Positions 25,795 to 33,964 of a stretch of 64,000 bases of DNA are shown in pieces. Under the pieces are notes generated by a model. It did not search any database. It was given only the letters and a program-made list of their open reading frames with translations, and had not been told where the DNA came from. The number at the start of each line of letters is the position of its first letter. The first letter of the stretch is position 1. Origin of the DNA: Bradyrhizobium nanningense (GTDB lineage Bacteria; Pseudomonadota; Alphaproteobacteria; Rhizobiales; Xanthobacteraceae). The stretch is from assembly GCF_004114535.1 (NCBI RefSeq), contig NZ_LBJC01000081.1:124001-188000 (forward strand). Reading direction: 5' to 3'. Made by a program: the position numbers and the translations under genes.

Positions 25795-26448
25795 ATGAGG
25801 GCCGTATCCGTCGAAGAAGCCGTCGCGATGATCCCAACCGGCGCGAGCATCATGGTCGGCGGCTTCATGGGGGTGGGGACACCGGAGCGCCTGCTCGACG
25901 AGGTCGTTCGACAGAGGAAGAGCGGCCTCACGATCATCAGCAACGATGCGGCGTTGCCCGGCAAGGGTGTCGGCAAGTTGTTTGACGCGGCGTTGGTTTC
26001 GCGGCTGACGGCCACCCATATCGGTCTGAACCCCAAGGCGCAGCAGCAGATGCTCACCAATCAGATCGGGGTCGACCTGATTCCGCAGGGCACTTTCGCC
26101 GAACGTATTCGCGCCGGCGGCTGCGGCCTGGGTGGTGTGCTGACACCGACGGGTGTCGGCACGCTGGTCGCGGAAGGGAAGCGCCAGATCGAGGTTGACG
26201 GCAGGCCCTATCTGCTCGAGACGGCGCTGCGCGCGCAATTCGCGCTGGTGCACGCCTTCCTCGCCGACTACCTCGGCAATCTCTCCTACGCGCTGACCTC
26301 CCGCAATTTCAACCCGGTGATGGCCATGGCGGCCGATACCGTGATTGTGACCGCGGAGCACATCGTTCCCGTTGGCGTCATCGCGCCCGACCACGTCATG
26401 ACGCCAGCGCCGCTGGTCGACTATCTCATCACCAACGCGAACGGGTGA
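25795..26448 (+). CDS. 3-oxoacid/acetate CoA-transferase, subunit A
   Basis: 217 residues of the family I CoA-transferase alpha subunit. The N-terminus has the CoA-binding pattern IMVGGFMGVGTPERL, followed by IISNDAALPGKGVGKL and the GGVLTPTGVGT block. With subunit B it moves CoA between acyl-CoA and a free acid such as acetate or acetoacetate. The subunit B gene starts 4 nt downstream. The pair could release energy-rich acids or reclaim acetate made by the Pta-AckA route encoded a few kb away. FixK box 65 bp upstream. Confidence 0.93.
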   Translation: MRAVSVEEAVAMIPTGASIMVGGFMGVGTPERLLDEVVRQRKSGLTIISNDAALPGKGVGKLFDAALVSRLTATHIGLNPKAQQQMLTNQIGVDLIPQGTFAERIRAGGCGLGGVLTPTGVGTLVAEGKRQIEVDGRPYLLETALRAQFALVHAFLADYLGNLSYALTSRNFNPVMAMAADTVIVTAEHIVPVGVIAPDHVMTPAPLVDYLITNANG

Positions 26449-26452
26449 GGTC

Positions 26453-27103
26453 ATGGACGCACAGGAGATCATCGCTCGCCGTGTCGCGCAGGAGCTCAAG
26501 CCGGGCAACCTCGTTAATCTCGGCATCGGCATTCCAACGCTCGTCGCAAACTATGTGTCGCCCGATTTGAAGGTGTTCTTTCAGTCCGAGAACGGGCTAA
26601 TCGGCACTGGACCCATTCCTGAACAGGGACTGGAGCATCCGCTGCTCACCGATGCCGGCGGAAGGCCGATCAGCGCGCTTCCGGGCGCAAGCACGTTCGA
26701 CAGCGCAATGTCCTTCGGACTGATCCGCGGCGGCCATGTCGATGTCACCGTGCTCGGCGGCCTGCAGGTTGACGCAGGCGGTCACCTCGCCAACTGGATG
26801 ATCCCTGGCAAGATGGTGCCCGGCATGGGTGGCGCCATGGATCTGGTGAGCGGGGCCAAACGGGTCATCGTCGCCATGCAACATGCAGCGAAGGGCAAGT
26901 CGAAGATCGTCAAGCAGTGCAACCTGCCGCTGACGTCCAGCCGGCCCGTAAGCCTGGTGGTCACCGACCTCGCGGTGATCGGCTTTCCCGACGGGAAAGC
27001 CACCCTGATCGAGACCGCCCCCGGCGTCAGCGTCGGCGAAGTCATGGCGGTCACGGAAGCTGAGCTGGTTGTCGGCGACAGGGTCCCCGAAATGAAGATA
27101 TGA
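26453..27103 (+). CDS. 3-oxoacid/acetate CoA-transferase, subunit B
   Basis: 216 residues of the family I CoA-transferase beta subunit. The catalytic glutamate is Glu46 in SENGLIG, which forms the glutamyl-CoA intermediate; NLGIGIPT upstream and GGAMDLVSGAKRVIV downstream are family blocks. It forms a heterotetramer with the product of the preceding gene (4-nt gap). The exact acids cannot be told from sequence. The MaoC-type gene follows 14 nt later. Confidence 0.93.
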   Translation: MDAQEIIARRVAQELKPGNLVNLGIGIPTLVANYVSPDLKVFFQSENGLIGTGPIPEQGLEHPLLTDAGGRPISALPGASTFDSAMSFGLIRGGHVDVTVLGGLQVDAGGHLANWMIPGKMVPGMGGAMDLVSGAKRVIVAMQHAAKGKSKIVKQCNLPLTSSRPVSLVVTDLAVIGFPDGKATLIETAPGVSVGEVMAVTEAELVVGDRVPEMKI

Positions 27104-27117
27104 GTGGATGAAGCGGC

Positions 27118-27576
27118 ATGCGTATATTCAGCGACTTCAAGGAAATCAAAGCGGCCGTCGGCACCGAAATCGGGGTTAGCGACTGGATCGAGATCACCCA
27201 GGAGCGGATCAACCAGTTTGCGGAAGCGACCTGCGACGAGCAGTGGATTCACGTCGATCAGGAGCGTGCCAGCAAGGAGATGCCCGGCGGCAAGACCATC
27301 GCCCACGGGCTGTTGTCGCTCGCGCTCGCGCCGCTGTTCATTCGATCCGTGATCGGGCTGAAAGGCCTGCGCAACACGCTCAACTACGGCGCGGACCGGA
27401 TCCGCTACCTGGCGCCCGTGCCGGCAGGATCCAAGTTGCGAGGACGCGTGACCGTCGCGGAAGCCGAGGACGTACCACCCGATGGCCTGCGCGTGAACTA
27501 TCATCTCGTGATCGAGATCGAAGGCGGCAAGAAGCCGGCCTGTATCGCCGAGCTGATCGCGCTGCATTATCGCTGA
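27118..27576 (+). CDS. MaoC-type (R)-specific enoyl-CoA hydratase
   Basis: 152 residues, a single hot-dog-fold hydratase 2 domain. The catalytic pair Asp40 and His45 lies in the motif DEQWIHVD, followed by the HGLLSLAL stretch. Such enzymes (PhaJ- or MaoC-like) add water to enoyl-CoA to give (R)-3-hydroxyacyl-CoA, often feeding polyhydroxyalkanoate synthesis. It is third in the FixK-driven operon with the CoA-transferase genes. Together with the DUF3141 and FabI genes nearby, it suggests acyl-CoA rerouting at low oxygen. Confidence 0.9.
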   Translation: MRIFSDFKEIKAAVGTEIGVSDWIEITQERINQFAEATCDEQWIHVDQERASKEMPGGKTIAHGLLSLALAPLFIRSVIGLKGLRNTLNYGADRIRYLAPVPAGSKLRGRVTVAEAEDVPPDGLRVNYHLVIEIEGGKKPACIAELIALHYR

Positions 27577-27600
27577 GACACCGTGGACCTCACGCGCCAG

Positions 27601-27873
27601 TCAGTAATGGCGTCTGGTGCCGTAATTATCGCTGCCGAAAGGACGCCTTTGCACCGGCGCGAAGTACGGATTTACCTCACACATGGCCGCACGGCCGGAC
27701 GCTGACGCCCGACATTGCGGCATCGATGTGTAGCTGCAATCAATCCACTCCCCGCCGTCTAGAGACCCCTCATATAGTTTCATGCAGACTGGATATCGAG
27801 GGTCATAGGTCTGAGCCTGCCCTGACAAAGAGCCGATGACCAGCAACACCATGCCTAGTAGGGCGATACGCAT
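27601..27873 (-). CDS. DUF3551-like small secreted protein
   Basis: 90 residues: signal peptide (MRIALLGMVLLVIGSLSGQAQ), then a Cys-containing core (YPVCMKLYEGS..EWIDCSYTSMPQCRASASGRAAMCEVNPYF). The YPVC...C.Y.S..QC..SA.G....C..NP pattern is that of DUF3551, a family very common in Bradyrhizobium. The four Cys probably form disulfides in the periplasm. Function unknown. It lies between the convergent MaoC and FabI operons and is read leftward. Confidence 0.85.
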   Translation of the reverse strand: MRIALLGMVLLVIGSLSGQAQTYDPRYPVCMKLYEGSLDGGEWIDCSYTSMPQCRASASGRAAMCEVNPYFAPVQRRPFGSDNYGTRRHY

Positions 27874-27903
27874 CCTATCTCCAGCACTCTGCCTAGCCCA
27901 CGC

Positions 27904-28692
27904 TTAATCGATGATGTGATAGCCGCCATCGATGTACAGCACCCCGCCGGTCATCAGCTTGGCGCCGTCGAGCGCCAGGAACGCGGTAGCATTGCCGACA
28001 TCGTCGATGCTCACCAGGCTCCGCGCCGGCGCCTTCGATTGCGCCTTGTCCATCAACTCGTCGAACTCGGGAATGCCCGAGGCCGCACGGGTGGCCAACG
28101 GTCCCGGCGAAATCGCATGAACCCGAATGCCCTTCGGGCCCAGCTCGGCCGCCGCATAACGAACCGCAGATTCCAGCGCCGCTTTCGCCACCCCCATGAT
28201 GTTGTAATTCTCGACCACCATCTGGCTGCCATAATAGGTCATGGTGAACATCGTGCCGCCGTTCTTCATCAGCGGCTCGGCCAGATGGGCCATCCGCAGG
28301 AAGGACCAGCAGGAGACCTCCATGGTCTTGAGGAAGCCCTCGCGGCCGACGTCGACGACACGGCCGTGCAGCGCTTCCTTGGGCGAGAAGGCGATCGAGT
28401 GCAGCAGGAAGTCGAGCTGCCCCCACTCCTTCGCGATTCTCTCGAAGACCTGCTCGGTCTGGCCTTCCGCCATGACGTCGAGCGGCATGAAGATCGGCGC
28501 CTCCAGCGCCTGCGCCAGCGGCTCGACGTGCTTCTTGGCACGATCGTTCAGATAGGTCACCGCGAGCTCGGCACCGAGCGCGCGGAACGCCCTGGCGCAG
28601 CCCCAGGCGATGGACTGATCGTTGGCAATGCCGACGACGAGCCCCTTCTTGCCTTTCAGGGCCACCTTGGTCTCCGGATAGACGGGAATCAT
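27904..28692 (-). CDS. fabI: Enoyl-ACP reductase (FabI type)
   Basis: 262 residues of the FabI-type short-chain dehydrogenase family. The NAD-binding start is GLVVGIANDQSIAWGCA, and the active-site Tyr and Lys lie in ENYNIMGVAKAALES (Tyr-x6-Lys), with the extra FabI Tyr in MTYYGSQM. FabI reduces enoyl-ACP in the last step of fatty-acid elongation. Its place at the end of the DUF3141-Pta-AckA operon is unusual; start and AckA stop overlap as ATGA. It may be a second, low-oxygen copy acting on enoyl-CoA or ACP to use up NADH; that is inference. Confidence 0.9.
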   Translation of the reverse strand: MIPVYPETKVALKGKKGLVVGIANDQSIAWGCARAFRALGAELAVTYLNDRAKKHVEPLAQALEAPIFMPLDVMAEGQTEQVFERIAKEWGQLDFLLHSIAFSPKEALHGRVVDVGREGFLKTMEVSCWSFLRMAHLAEPLMKNGGTMFTMTYYGSQMVVENYNIMGVAKAALESAVRYAAAELGPKGIRVHAISPGPLATRAASGIPEFDELMDKAQSKAPARSLVSIDDVGNATAFLALDGAKLMTGGVLYIDGGYHIID

Positions 28693-29903
28693 GACACCCT
28701 CTCTTGTCTGGGGTTGCTCGATGGTGTGTTCATCAGCAGCGACAGCGTATGCTGCGCAATCATCAGCTCTTCATCGGTCGGCACCACGTAGACCGGAATG
28801 AGACTGCCGGTCTGCGAGATCAGCCGGGCGTGGCGTGAGTTTTGAATGGGATCGAGCGCGACTCCGAGCCAAGCGAGCTGCTCGGCCACGCGGGCGCGAA
28901 CGGTTGCAGAATTCTCGCCGATCCCGGCCGTGAAGACGAAGGCATCGAGACCTTGCAGAGCGGCCGCCAGCATGCCGGCGTTGAGGCCGATCCGATAAGC
29001 GAAATAGTCGATCGCGAGCTTGGCCTTGGGATCGTCACTCTTCTCCAGCTCGCGCATGTCGTTGCTGACACCGGAGAGGCCCTTCAAGCCGCATTCGCGA
29101 TAGAGGAAGTCCTGCACGCTCGCGGCTGACATGCCCTTCTCGGCCATGAGGTAGAGCACCACGCCGGGATCGAGCTGTCCCGGCCGCGTTCCCATTGGCA
29201 GACCGTCCAGCGCGGTGAAACCCATCGTGCTCTCGACGCTCCGCCCGTCCTTCATCGCGCACATGGACGCGCCGCTGCCGAGGTGAGCAACGATCACCCG
29301 GCGCTTTGCGATTTCTGGGGCTACGCTGGGCAGCGTCCTCGCAATGTACTCATAGGATAGCCCGTGAAAGCCATAGCGCCGCACGCCCTCAGCATGAAGC
29401 TGGTGCGGAATCGCGTAGTAGTCCGCCAGGGCACCATGCGTGCGGTGAAATGCGGTGTCGAAGCAGGCTACCTGCGGTAGCGTCGGGAAGTTCGCCAGGA
29501 TCGAGCGGATCGGCGACAGGTTGTGGGGTTGGTGGAGCGGTGCGAGATTGATGAAGCGCTCCAGCCGGGCCACCACGCCGTGGTCGATCAGGACCGGCCT
29601 ATCGTAGTCGGGGCCGCCATGAACCACCCGATGTCCGACCGCAATCGGGTGAATGCGAAGCTCCTCGCGCAGCCACGCGCCAGCGACGCCCATTGCAGTC
29701 GAGACGTCCGGCACCGCCTCAATCGGGTAAGCGCGGTCGGCCAAGGGATCGCCCGCCCCGCCGCTTGCCTTAAGCCGCGGACGGCTGCCGATGCCGTCCA
29801 TCTGGCCCTTGATCTGCCGCCGCAGCCGGCCCTCGCCCTCGACCGAGAAAATCTGGAACTTGACACTCGAAGAGCCGGCGTTGACGACGAGGATCGTATC
29901 CAT
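28689..29903 (-). CDS. ackA: Acetate kinase
   Basis: 404 residues. The N-terminal nucleotide/acetate motif is VVNAGSSSVKFQIF, with HRVVHGGPDYD and AHLGSGASMCA further on and FTAGIGENSATVR near the C-terminus, all standard for acetate/butyrate kinases. It makes ATP and acetate from acetyl phosphate, a fermentative ATP source. I chose the ATG at 29903; a GTG at 29912 that overlaps the pta stop (GTGA) is the alternative. It lies between pta and fabI in one operon, with a 4-nt overlap to fabI. Confidence 0.95.
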   Translation of the reverse strand: MDTILVVNAGSSSVKFQIFSVEGEGRLRRQIKGQMDGIGSRPRLKASGGAGDPLADRAYPIEAVPDVSTAMGVAGAWLREELRIHPIAVGHRVVHGGPDYDRPVLIDHGVVARLERFINLAPLHQPHNLSPIRSILANFPTLPQVACFDTAFHRTHGALADYYAIPHQLHAEGVRRYGFHGLSYEYIARTLPSVAPEIAKRRVIVAHLGSGASMCAMKDGRSVESTMGFTALDGLPMGTRPGQLDPGVVLYLMAEKGMSAASVQDFLYRECGLKGLSGVSNDMRELEKSDDPKAKLAIDYFAYRIGLNAGMLAAALQGLDAFVFTAGIGENSATVRARVAEQLAWLGVALDPIQNSRHARLISQTGSLIPVYVVPTDEELMIAQHTLSLLMNTPSSNPRQERVS

Positions 29904-29908
29904 GGCGA

Positions 29909-30871
29909 TCACGCAGCTATTGTGGGAGCATGCTGGCGGCGCGCGTTGGCATAAAGCGACGCCACGGCGCAGGAAGCCATCCGCGCGCGCGGCGTATCGG
30001 CTCGCGAAGTCAGGACGACCGGCACCCGGGCGCCGAGCACGATGCCGGCCCCATCGGCCTTGGCGAAATAAGCAAGATTCTTTGCCAGCATGTTGCCGGC
30101 CTCGAGATCGGGAACGACGAGGATCTGCGCCCGGCCGGCGACCTCGGACTTGATGCCCTTGATGCGCGCCGCCTCAGGGTCGATCGCATTGTCGAACGCC
30201 AGCGGGCCGTCGAGTACACCGCCGGTGATCTGGCCGCGGTCGGCCATCTTGCAGAGCGCAGCCGCCTCGATGGTCGATGGAATCTTGGAGGTGACGGTCT
30301 CGACCGCCGACAGAATGGCGACGCGCGGCGCCGCGCCGAAGCCAGCCTGCGTGTAGAGATCGATCGCATTCTGGATGATGTCGCGCTTGGCATCGAGGTC
30401 GGGAAAGATGTTGATGGCGGCGTCCGTCACGAACAAGGTTTCGGCATAGGCCGGTACATCCATCACGAACACATGGCTGATGCGGCGATTGGTGCGCAGG
30501 CCTCCGGCCTTCGCGGTGACTGCCCGCATCAGCTCGTCCGTATGCAGGCTGCCCTTCATCAGCATCTCGCCCTTGGCGGCGTGAATCAGCTCGACCCCTT
30601 TGGCGGCAGCGTCCTCGCTGTGTGCGGCATCGACGATCTCGAAGCCCGAGATGTCGAGATCGAACTTTCTGGCGGCATCCCTGACCTTGCCTTCAGGGCC
30701 GACCAGGATGGGCCGGATGATGCCGGCCTGTGCGCTGTCGACGGCCCCACGCAGCGAAGTCTCGTCGCAGGGATGCACCACGATGGTTGGGACCGGAGGA
30801 ACGGCCCTGGCTGCCGCGATCAGCCGATCGTACTTGCTGGACGATTGCGATTGCCCGGTTTCCGCTGCCAT
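29909..30871 (-). CDS. pta: Phosphate acetyl/butyryltransferase
   Basis: 320 residues, only the catalytic PTA/PTB domain, without the large N-terminal DRTGG part of E. coli Pta. Conserved stretches include GIIRPILVGPEGKVRDAA, MDVPAYAETLFVTDAAINIFPD and VAILSAVETVTSKIPST. It converts acetyl-CoA (or another short acyl-CoA) and phosphate to the acyl phosphate used by the acetate kinase next door. The gene follows the DUF3141 gene by 29 nt and abuts ackA. A butyryl-type preference cannot be excluded. Confidence 0.92.
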   Translation of the reverse strand: MAAETGQSQSSSKYDRLIAAARAVPPVPTIVVHPCDETSLRGAVDSAQAGIIRPILVGPEGKVRDAARKFDLDISGFEIVDAAHSEDAAAKGVELIHAAKGEMLMKGSLHTDELMRAVTAKAGGLRTNRRISHVFVMDVPAYAETLFVTDAAINIFPDLDAKRDIIQNAIDLYTQAGFGAAPRVAILSAVETVTSKIPSTIEAAALCKMADRGQITGGVLDGPLAFDNAIDPEAARIKGIKSEVAGRAQILVVPDLEAGNMLAKNLAYFAKADGAGIVLGARVPVVLTSRADTPRARMASCAVASLYANARRQHAPTIAA

Positions 30872-30900
30872 GACGTTGCTCCCGATCCACTTAACGGCCG

Positions 30901-33120
30901 CTACGAAGCTCTCGCCTGGTCGAAAGGGGCAACGTTGTTCGCGCTCCCTTCTCCCGCATCGACGCCAAGAAGCGCCCCAATCCGCTGAAGGCGGTTCGCA
31001 GGTTCACCCAAAACCGCGCCGCTGGCGGACAGCACGTCCCGTATGGACCCGAACAGAGTCCGGCGCTGATTGACGTCATCGGGCAAAAGCTTCGGAATGG
31101 CTGCAAGCGCACCTTCCTGGTCCAGCAGCAGCATGAAGAACTGCTCACGAACCAGCATCTTGAACTCGGCCAGCGACAGGCGAGGCCCTGCATAATCACG
31201 CCGAACCCGGCGCAGCGCCTCGATGCTGCGCTCGTCGACCATTCCGCGGGCCGAGCCGATGTAAAGCAGGCTTCGGATGGCCGCCTCGCGCGGGCCGCCT
31301 TCGCCGATCCTGGACCTCAGCTTGGCGATGCGCGCCTCCAGCATGGCCCGGTGCTCGGCGGACATCTCCCGCCGGCGCGAGAGCTCCGATTTCGGATCGA
31401 TCCCGAGCGCTGCCTGCAGGGCCGGCGAGCCGTAGAGATTGAGAAAGACCGTCTCACTCAGCGCTTCCGTTGCGTCGCGCCAGCTATCGAGTGCGTGGAC
31501 GATCTGTTTGGACATTTGCTCCTGGAACGCCAGGAACGGGTTATCCTTCGACACCGGCTTGCGCTTGTCCTCGATCTCCTCTGCCGCAGACTTGACGGTG
31601 GCCATCAGCGGGTTCTGGCTGCTGAAGGCCTCGTACTGCAGCCGCAATGGATGCAGGTTGCGCATCGTCTCCGCCAATTGCGGGCTCACGACCTTCTTGA
31701 TCCAGGGCTGGACGAACTTCCGGTAGGCCGCCAGATTGATCTCGGAAACGCTCTTGGCGGCGGCGAAACGCCGCTCGTCCTCCGGCGAATTGCTGCCCAT
31801 CGCCCGAATGTCATCGAGCGTCCGCGCCTCGCAGCGCATGACCCACTTGCCGACGACGAGATCGGAGCTCGTCGTCTCCTCGTCCTTGGCCTCGAAGGTC
31901 GCCTCATAGAGCCCCGGCGGCAGCACATCGATCAGATCGATGTTTTCCGAGAATTCCGCATGCTCTTTCTTGGCGACGCCGCCGGAAACGAAAATACCGA
32001 GATGGCCGACGCTCTGGTGGACGGTATAGACGATGGTCTGCCCATAGGCCCTGATCTCGTCGACATCAGCGTAGCAATCCAGAATCCAGTCCAGCGCCTG
32101 CTGCGGGGGTGTGACGTTGTCACCCTCGGAACAGAACACCAGAATGGGCGATCGAATGTTTCGGAGATCGACCTTCTGGCCGTCGGACATCTCGATCTTG
32201 CCCGCGGCCAGGTTGTTGCCGATGAACAATTCATCGACGATGAATTGGATTTCCTCGGCATTCAGATTGACGTGGCCGCCCCACCAGCGCTCGAATTCGA
32301 GATAGCGGTCCGCTTCGGTGTCGACCTTGGAATAGACGTTGTACTGCTTGGTCCAGAGCGTGTTCGACGGATTCTGGTTCTCGAAGTTCTGCACCAGCCA
32401 GGCGCCGTCGAACTTGCCGGCGCCGAGATCACTGGCAAGCGCGGTCAGCCAGCTTCCCCCCAGCAGTCCGCCCGAATAGCGCATCGGATATTTGCCGTGC
32501 ACTCCGGCCCAATAGGCCAGCGGCGCGCCGGCGATGATGATCGGCCCGAACAGCTCCGGCCGCAACGACGCCAGGATCATCACGGCCCAGCCGGCCTGGC
32601 AATTGCCGATGACGCACGGTTTGCCGTCGGCCTTGGGATGCAGACTGATGACCTTCTCGATGAACAGCGCCTCGGCGCGGGCAATGCGCTCGATGGTCTG
32701 CCCCGGCATCGGCTCGGGCAGGAAGCCGATGAAATAGCAGGGGTGCCCCGCTTTCATCGCGACGCCGATCTCACTGTCGGCCTTGAAGCCGCCGATGCCG
32801 GGGCCGTGTCCGGCGCGTGGATCGACCACGATGAACGGCCGCCGCTCGGAATCGATCTCGACGCCCTTCGGCGGAATGATGCGGACCAATGCGTAGTTGA
32901 CCGGCTCGTCGAGCTTGCGGCCGTCAATGATCAGCTCGGCGGCATATTGCAGGACGTGCGGAGCGGTCTGCGCGACGTGCTCGCGATATTGGTCTCCCCG
33001 TCGGCGCATAATGTCCAGGAACAGCACGCTTCGCTGTCCCGCGTCGACCAGATATTCGACCGCCGAGGCCACGAGCCCGGACAGGGGGCCACCCGGTAGA
33101 TTTTGAGTTTCCATCGACAT
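30901..33120 (-). CDS. DUF3141 protein, PHA-synthase-like alpha/beta hydrolase
   Basis: 739 residues. The N-terminal two thirds form an alpha/beta hydrolase domain in which the nucleophile is Cys174 in IGNCQAGW, as in polyhydroxyalkanoate synthases (G-x-C-x-G), with an acid in FCSEGDNVTPP and a His in SVGHLGIF. The C-terminal 300 residues are mainly helical. This matches DUF3141, a family related to PhaC whose product is uncertain. It is first in the operon DUF3141-pta-ackA-fabI, with a FixK palindrome 62 bp upstream. Start ATG at 33120; the Met two codons later is also possible. Confidence 0.88.
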   Translation of the reverse strand: MSMETQNLPGGPLSGLVASAVEYLVDAGQRSVLFLDIMRRRGDQYREHVAQTAPHVLQYAAELIIDGRKLDEPVNYALVRIIPPKGVEIDSERRPFIVVDPRAGHGPGIGGFKADSEIGVAMKAGHPCYFIGFLPEPMPGQTIERIARAEALFIEKVISLHPKADGKPCVIGNCQAGWAVMILASLRPELFGPIIIAGAPLAYWAGVHGKYPMRYSGGLLGGSWLTALASDLGAGKFDGAWLVQNFENQNPSNTLWTKQYNVYSKVDTEADRYLEFERWWGGHVNLNAEEIQFIVDELFIGNNLAAGKIEMSDGQKVDLRNIRSPILVFCSEGDNVTPPQQALDWILDCYADVDEIRAYGQTIVYTVHQSVGHLGIFVSGGVAKKEHAEFSENIDLIDVLPPGLYEATFEAKDEETTSSDLVVGKWVMRCEARTLDDIRAMGSNSPEDERRFAAAKSVSEINLAAYRKFVQPWIKKVVSPQLAETMRNLHPLRLQYEAFSSQNPLMATVKSAAEEIEDKRKPVSKDNPFLAFQEQMSKQIVHALDSWRDATEALSETVFLNLYGSPALQAALGIDPKSELSRRREMSAEHRAMLEARIAKLRSRIGEGGPREAAIRSLLYIGSARGMVDERSIEALRRVRRDYAGPRLSLAEFKMLVREQFFMLLLDQEGALAAIPKLLPDDVNQRRTLFGSIRDVLSASGAVLGEPANRLQRIGALLGVDAGEGSANNVAPFDQARAS

Positions 33121-33175
33121 GTTCTGACCTCTCTCGTCCGCGCATCCATTGAGAGCCGCGGAGCGACGGGATACG

Positions 33176-33189
33176 TTGACTTAGGTCAA
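33176..33189. promoter_or_regulatory. FixK/FNR box for the DUF3141-pta-ackA-fabI operon
   Basis: TTGACTTAGGTCAA matches TTGA-N6-TCAA. The centre is about 62 bp before the start at 33120. The genes upstream are read in the same direction. Confidence 0.85.
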
Positions 33190-33212
33190 CGGTCGGCCTG
33201 ATCGAGACAGCG

Positions 33213-33302
33213 TCAGCAGACCTGCCGTGGTGACGTCGGGTTGAAGCCGACGGCGAGCACCATCAACTCCTCTCCCGGGAGAAGCTGGCGCAGCGTCCTC
33301 AC
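33213..33302 (-). CDS. Possible 29-residue coupled ORF
   Basis: A short frame starting GTG at 33302, which overlaps the stop of the preceding membrane-protein gene as GTGA. The product begins MRTLRQLLPGEEL and ends SPRQVC. The same overlap type joins the two larger genes upstream, which makes a third coupled gene plausible. It has no membrane segment and one terminal Cys. It may equally be a chance frame. Confidence 0.35.
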   Translation of the reverse strand: MRTLRQLLPGEELMVLAVGFNPTSPRQVC

Positions 33303-33964
33303 GGGCGCACCTCGCCCCCGTCCTTCTTGAGCCAGATGTTGATGCTCACCAGCAGCACCCAGAACGGGAAGACGACGAGGCTCCAGTCGATGTAGTAGCT
33401 TCCGATGAGAAGGATAGCAGCGACCGCATATCCGCCATAGGCGAGCCAACGCGGCGTGAGCCCCGTGTAGAGGGCGATGGTCGACGTCGTCATCATGAAC
33501 ACGGAGGCGGTCTTGACGAGGTAGATGTTCACCATTCCGTAGGCCAGGCCGCGGCCGAAATGAAAGGTCGCGGAATTGATCAGCACATTCGGCGCCGCGT
33601 GGAAGGCCAGAATGACGGCGCCGATGACAGCGGCGGCGGCAAACAACATCGCGAGCAATAGCACAGCGCTGCCGAAGAAAATCGTCGCAAAGAACTGGTC
33701 CTCGCGCTCGCCGAGCCGGTCGCGCAGAAAGCCGACGAACCACAGGAAGGCCACGCCTGCGAAGGGCACCAGGTTCAATGCCAAGGCGACGTTGCTGGTC
33801 CCGCCATGCAGCCACGCACCCGGCTCGAGCGGATCGGCCGGCACGGACCGCCGCATCAGCCAGAACACCGCGAGAAGCAGCAGCGAAAACAGAATCCCCG
33901 CCGCGGCCGCCACGCGCGGAGCTCGCAATTTCGCCCGCGTCAATCCGGTTGCTTGCGTGATCAC
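33299..33964 (-). CDS. Integral membrane protein of unknown function
   Basis: 221 residues with about six hydrophobic segments (AAAGILFSLLLLAVFWLM, ALALNLVPFAGVAFLWFVGFL, FFGSAVLLLAMLFAAAAVIGAVIL and three near the C-terminus) and a short charged tail. I do not recognise the family. The start is GTG at 33964, overlapping the stop of the DUF2254 gene (GTGA), so the two are probably translationally coupled and may form one complex. The FixK box at 35331 should control the transcript. Confidence 0.75.
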   Translation of the reverse strand: MITQATGLTRAKLRAPRVAAAAGILFSLLLLAVFWLMRRSVPADPLEPGAWLHGGTSNVALALNLVPFAGVAFLWFVGFLRDRLGEREDQFFATIFFGSAVLLLAMLFAAAAVIGAVILAFHAAPNVLINSATFHFGRGLAYGMVNIYLVKTASVFMMTTSTIALYTGLTPRWLAYGGYAVAAILLIGSYYIDWSLVVFPFWVLLVSINIWLKKDGGEVRP

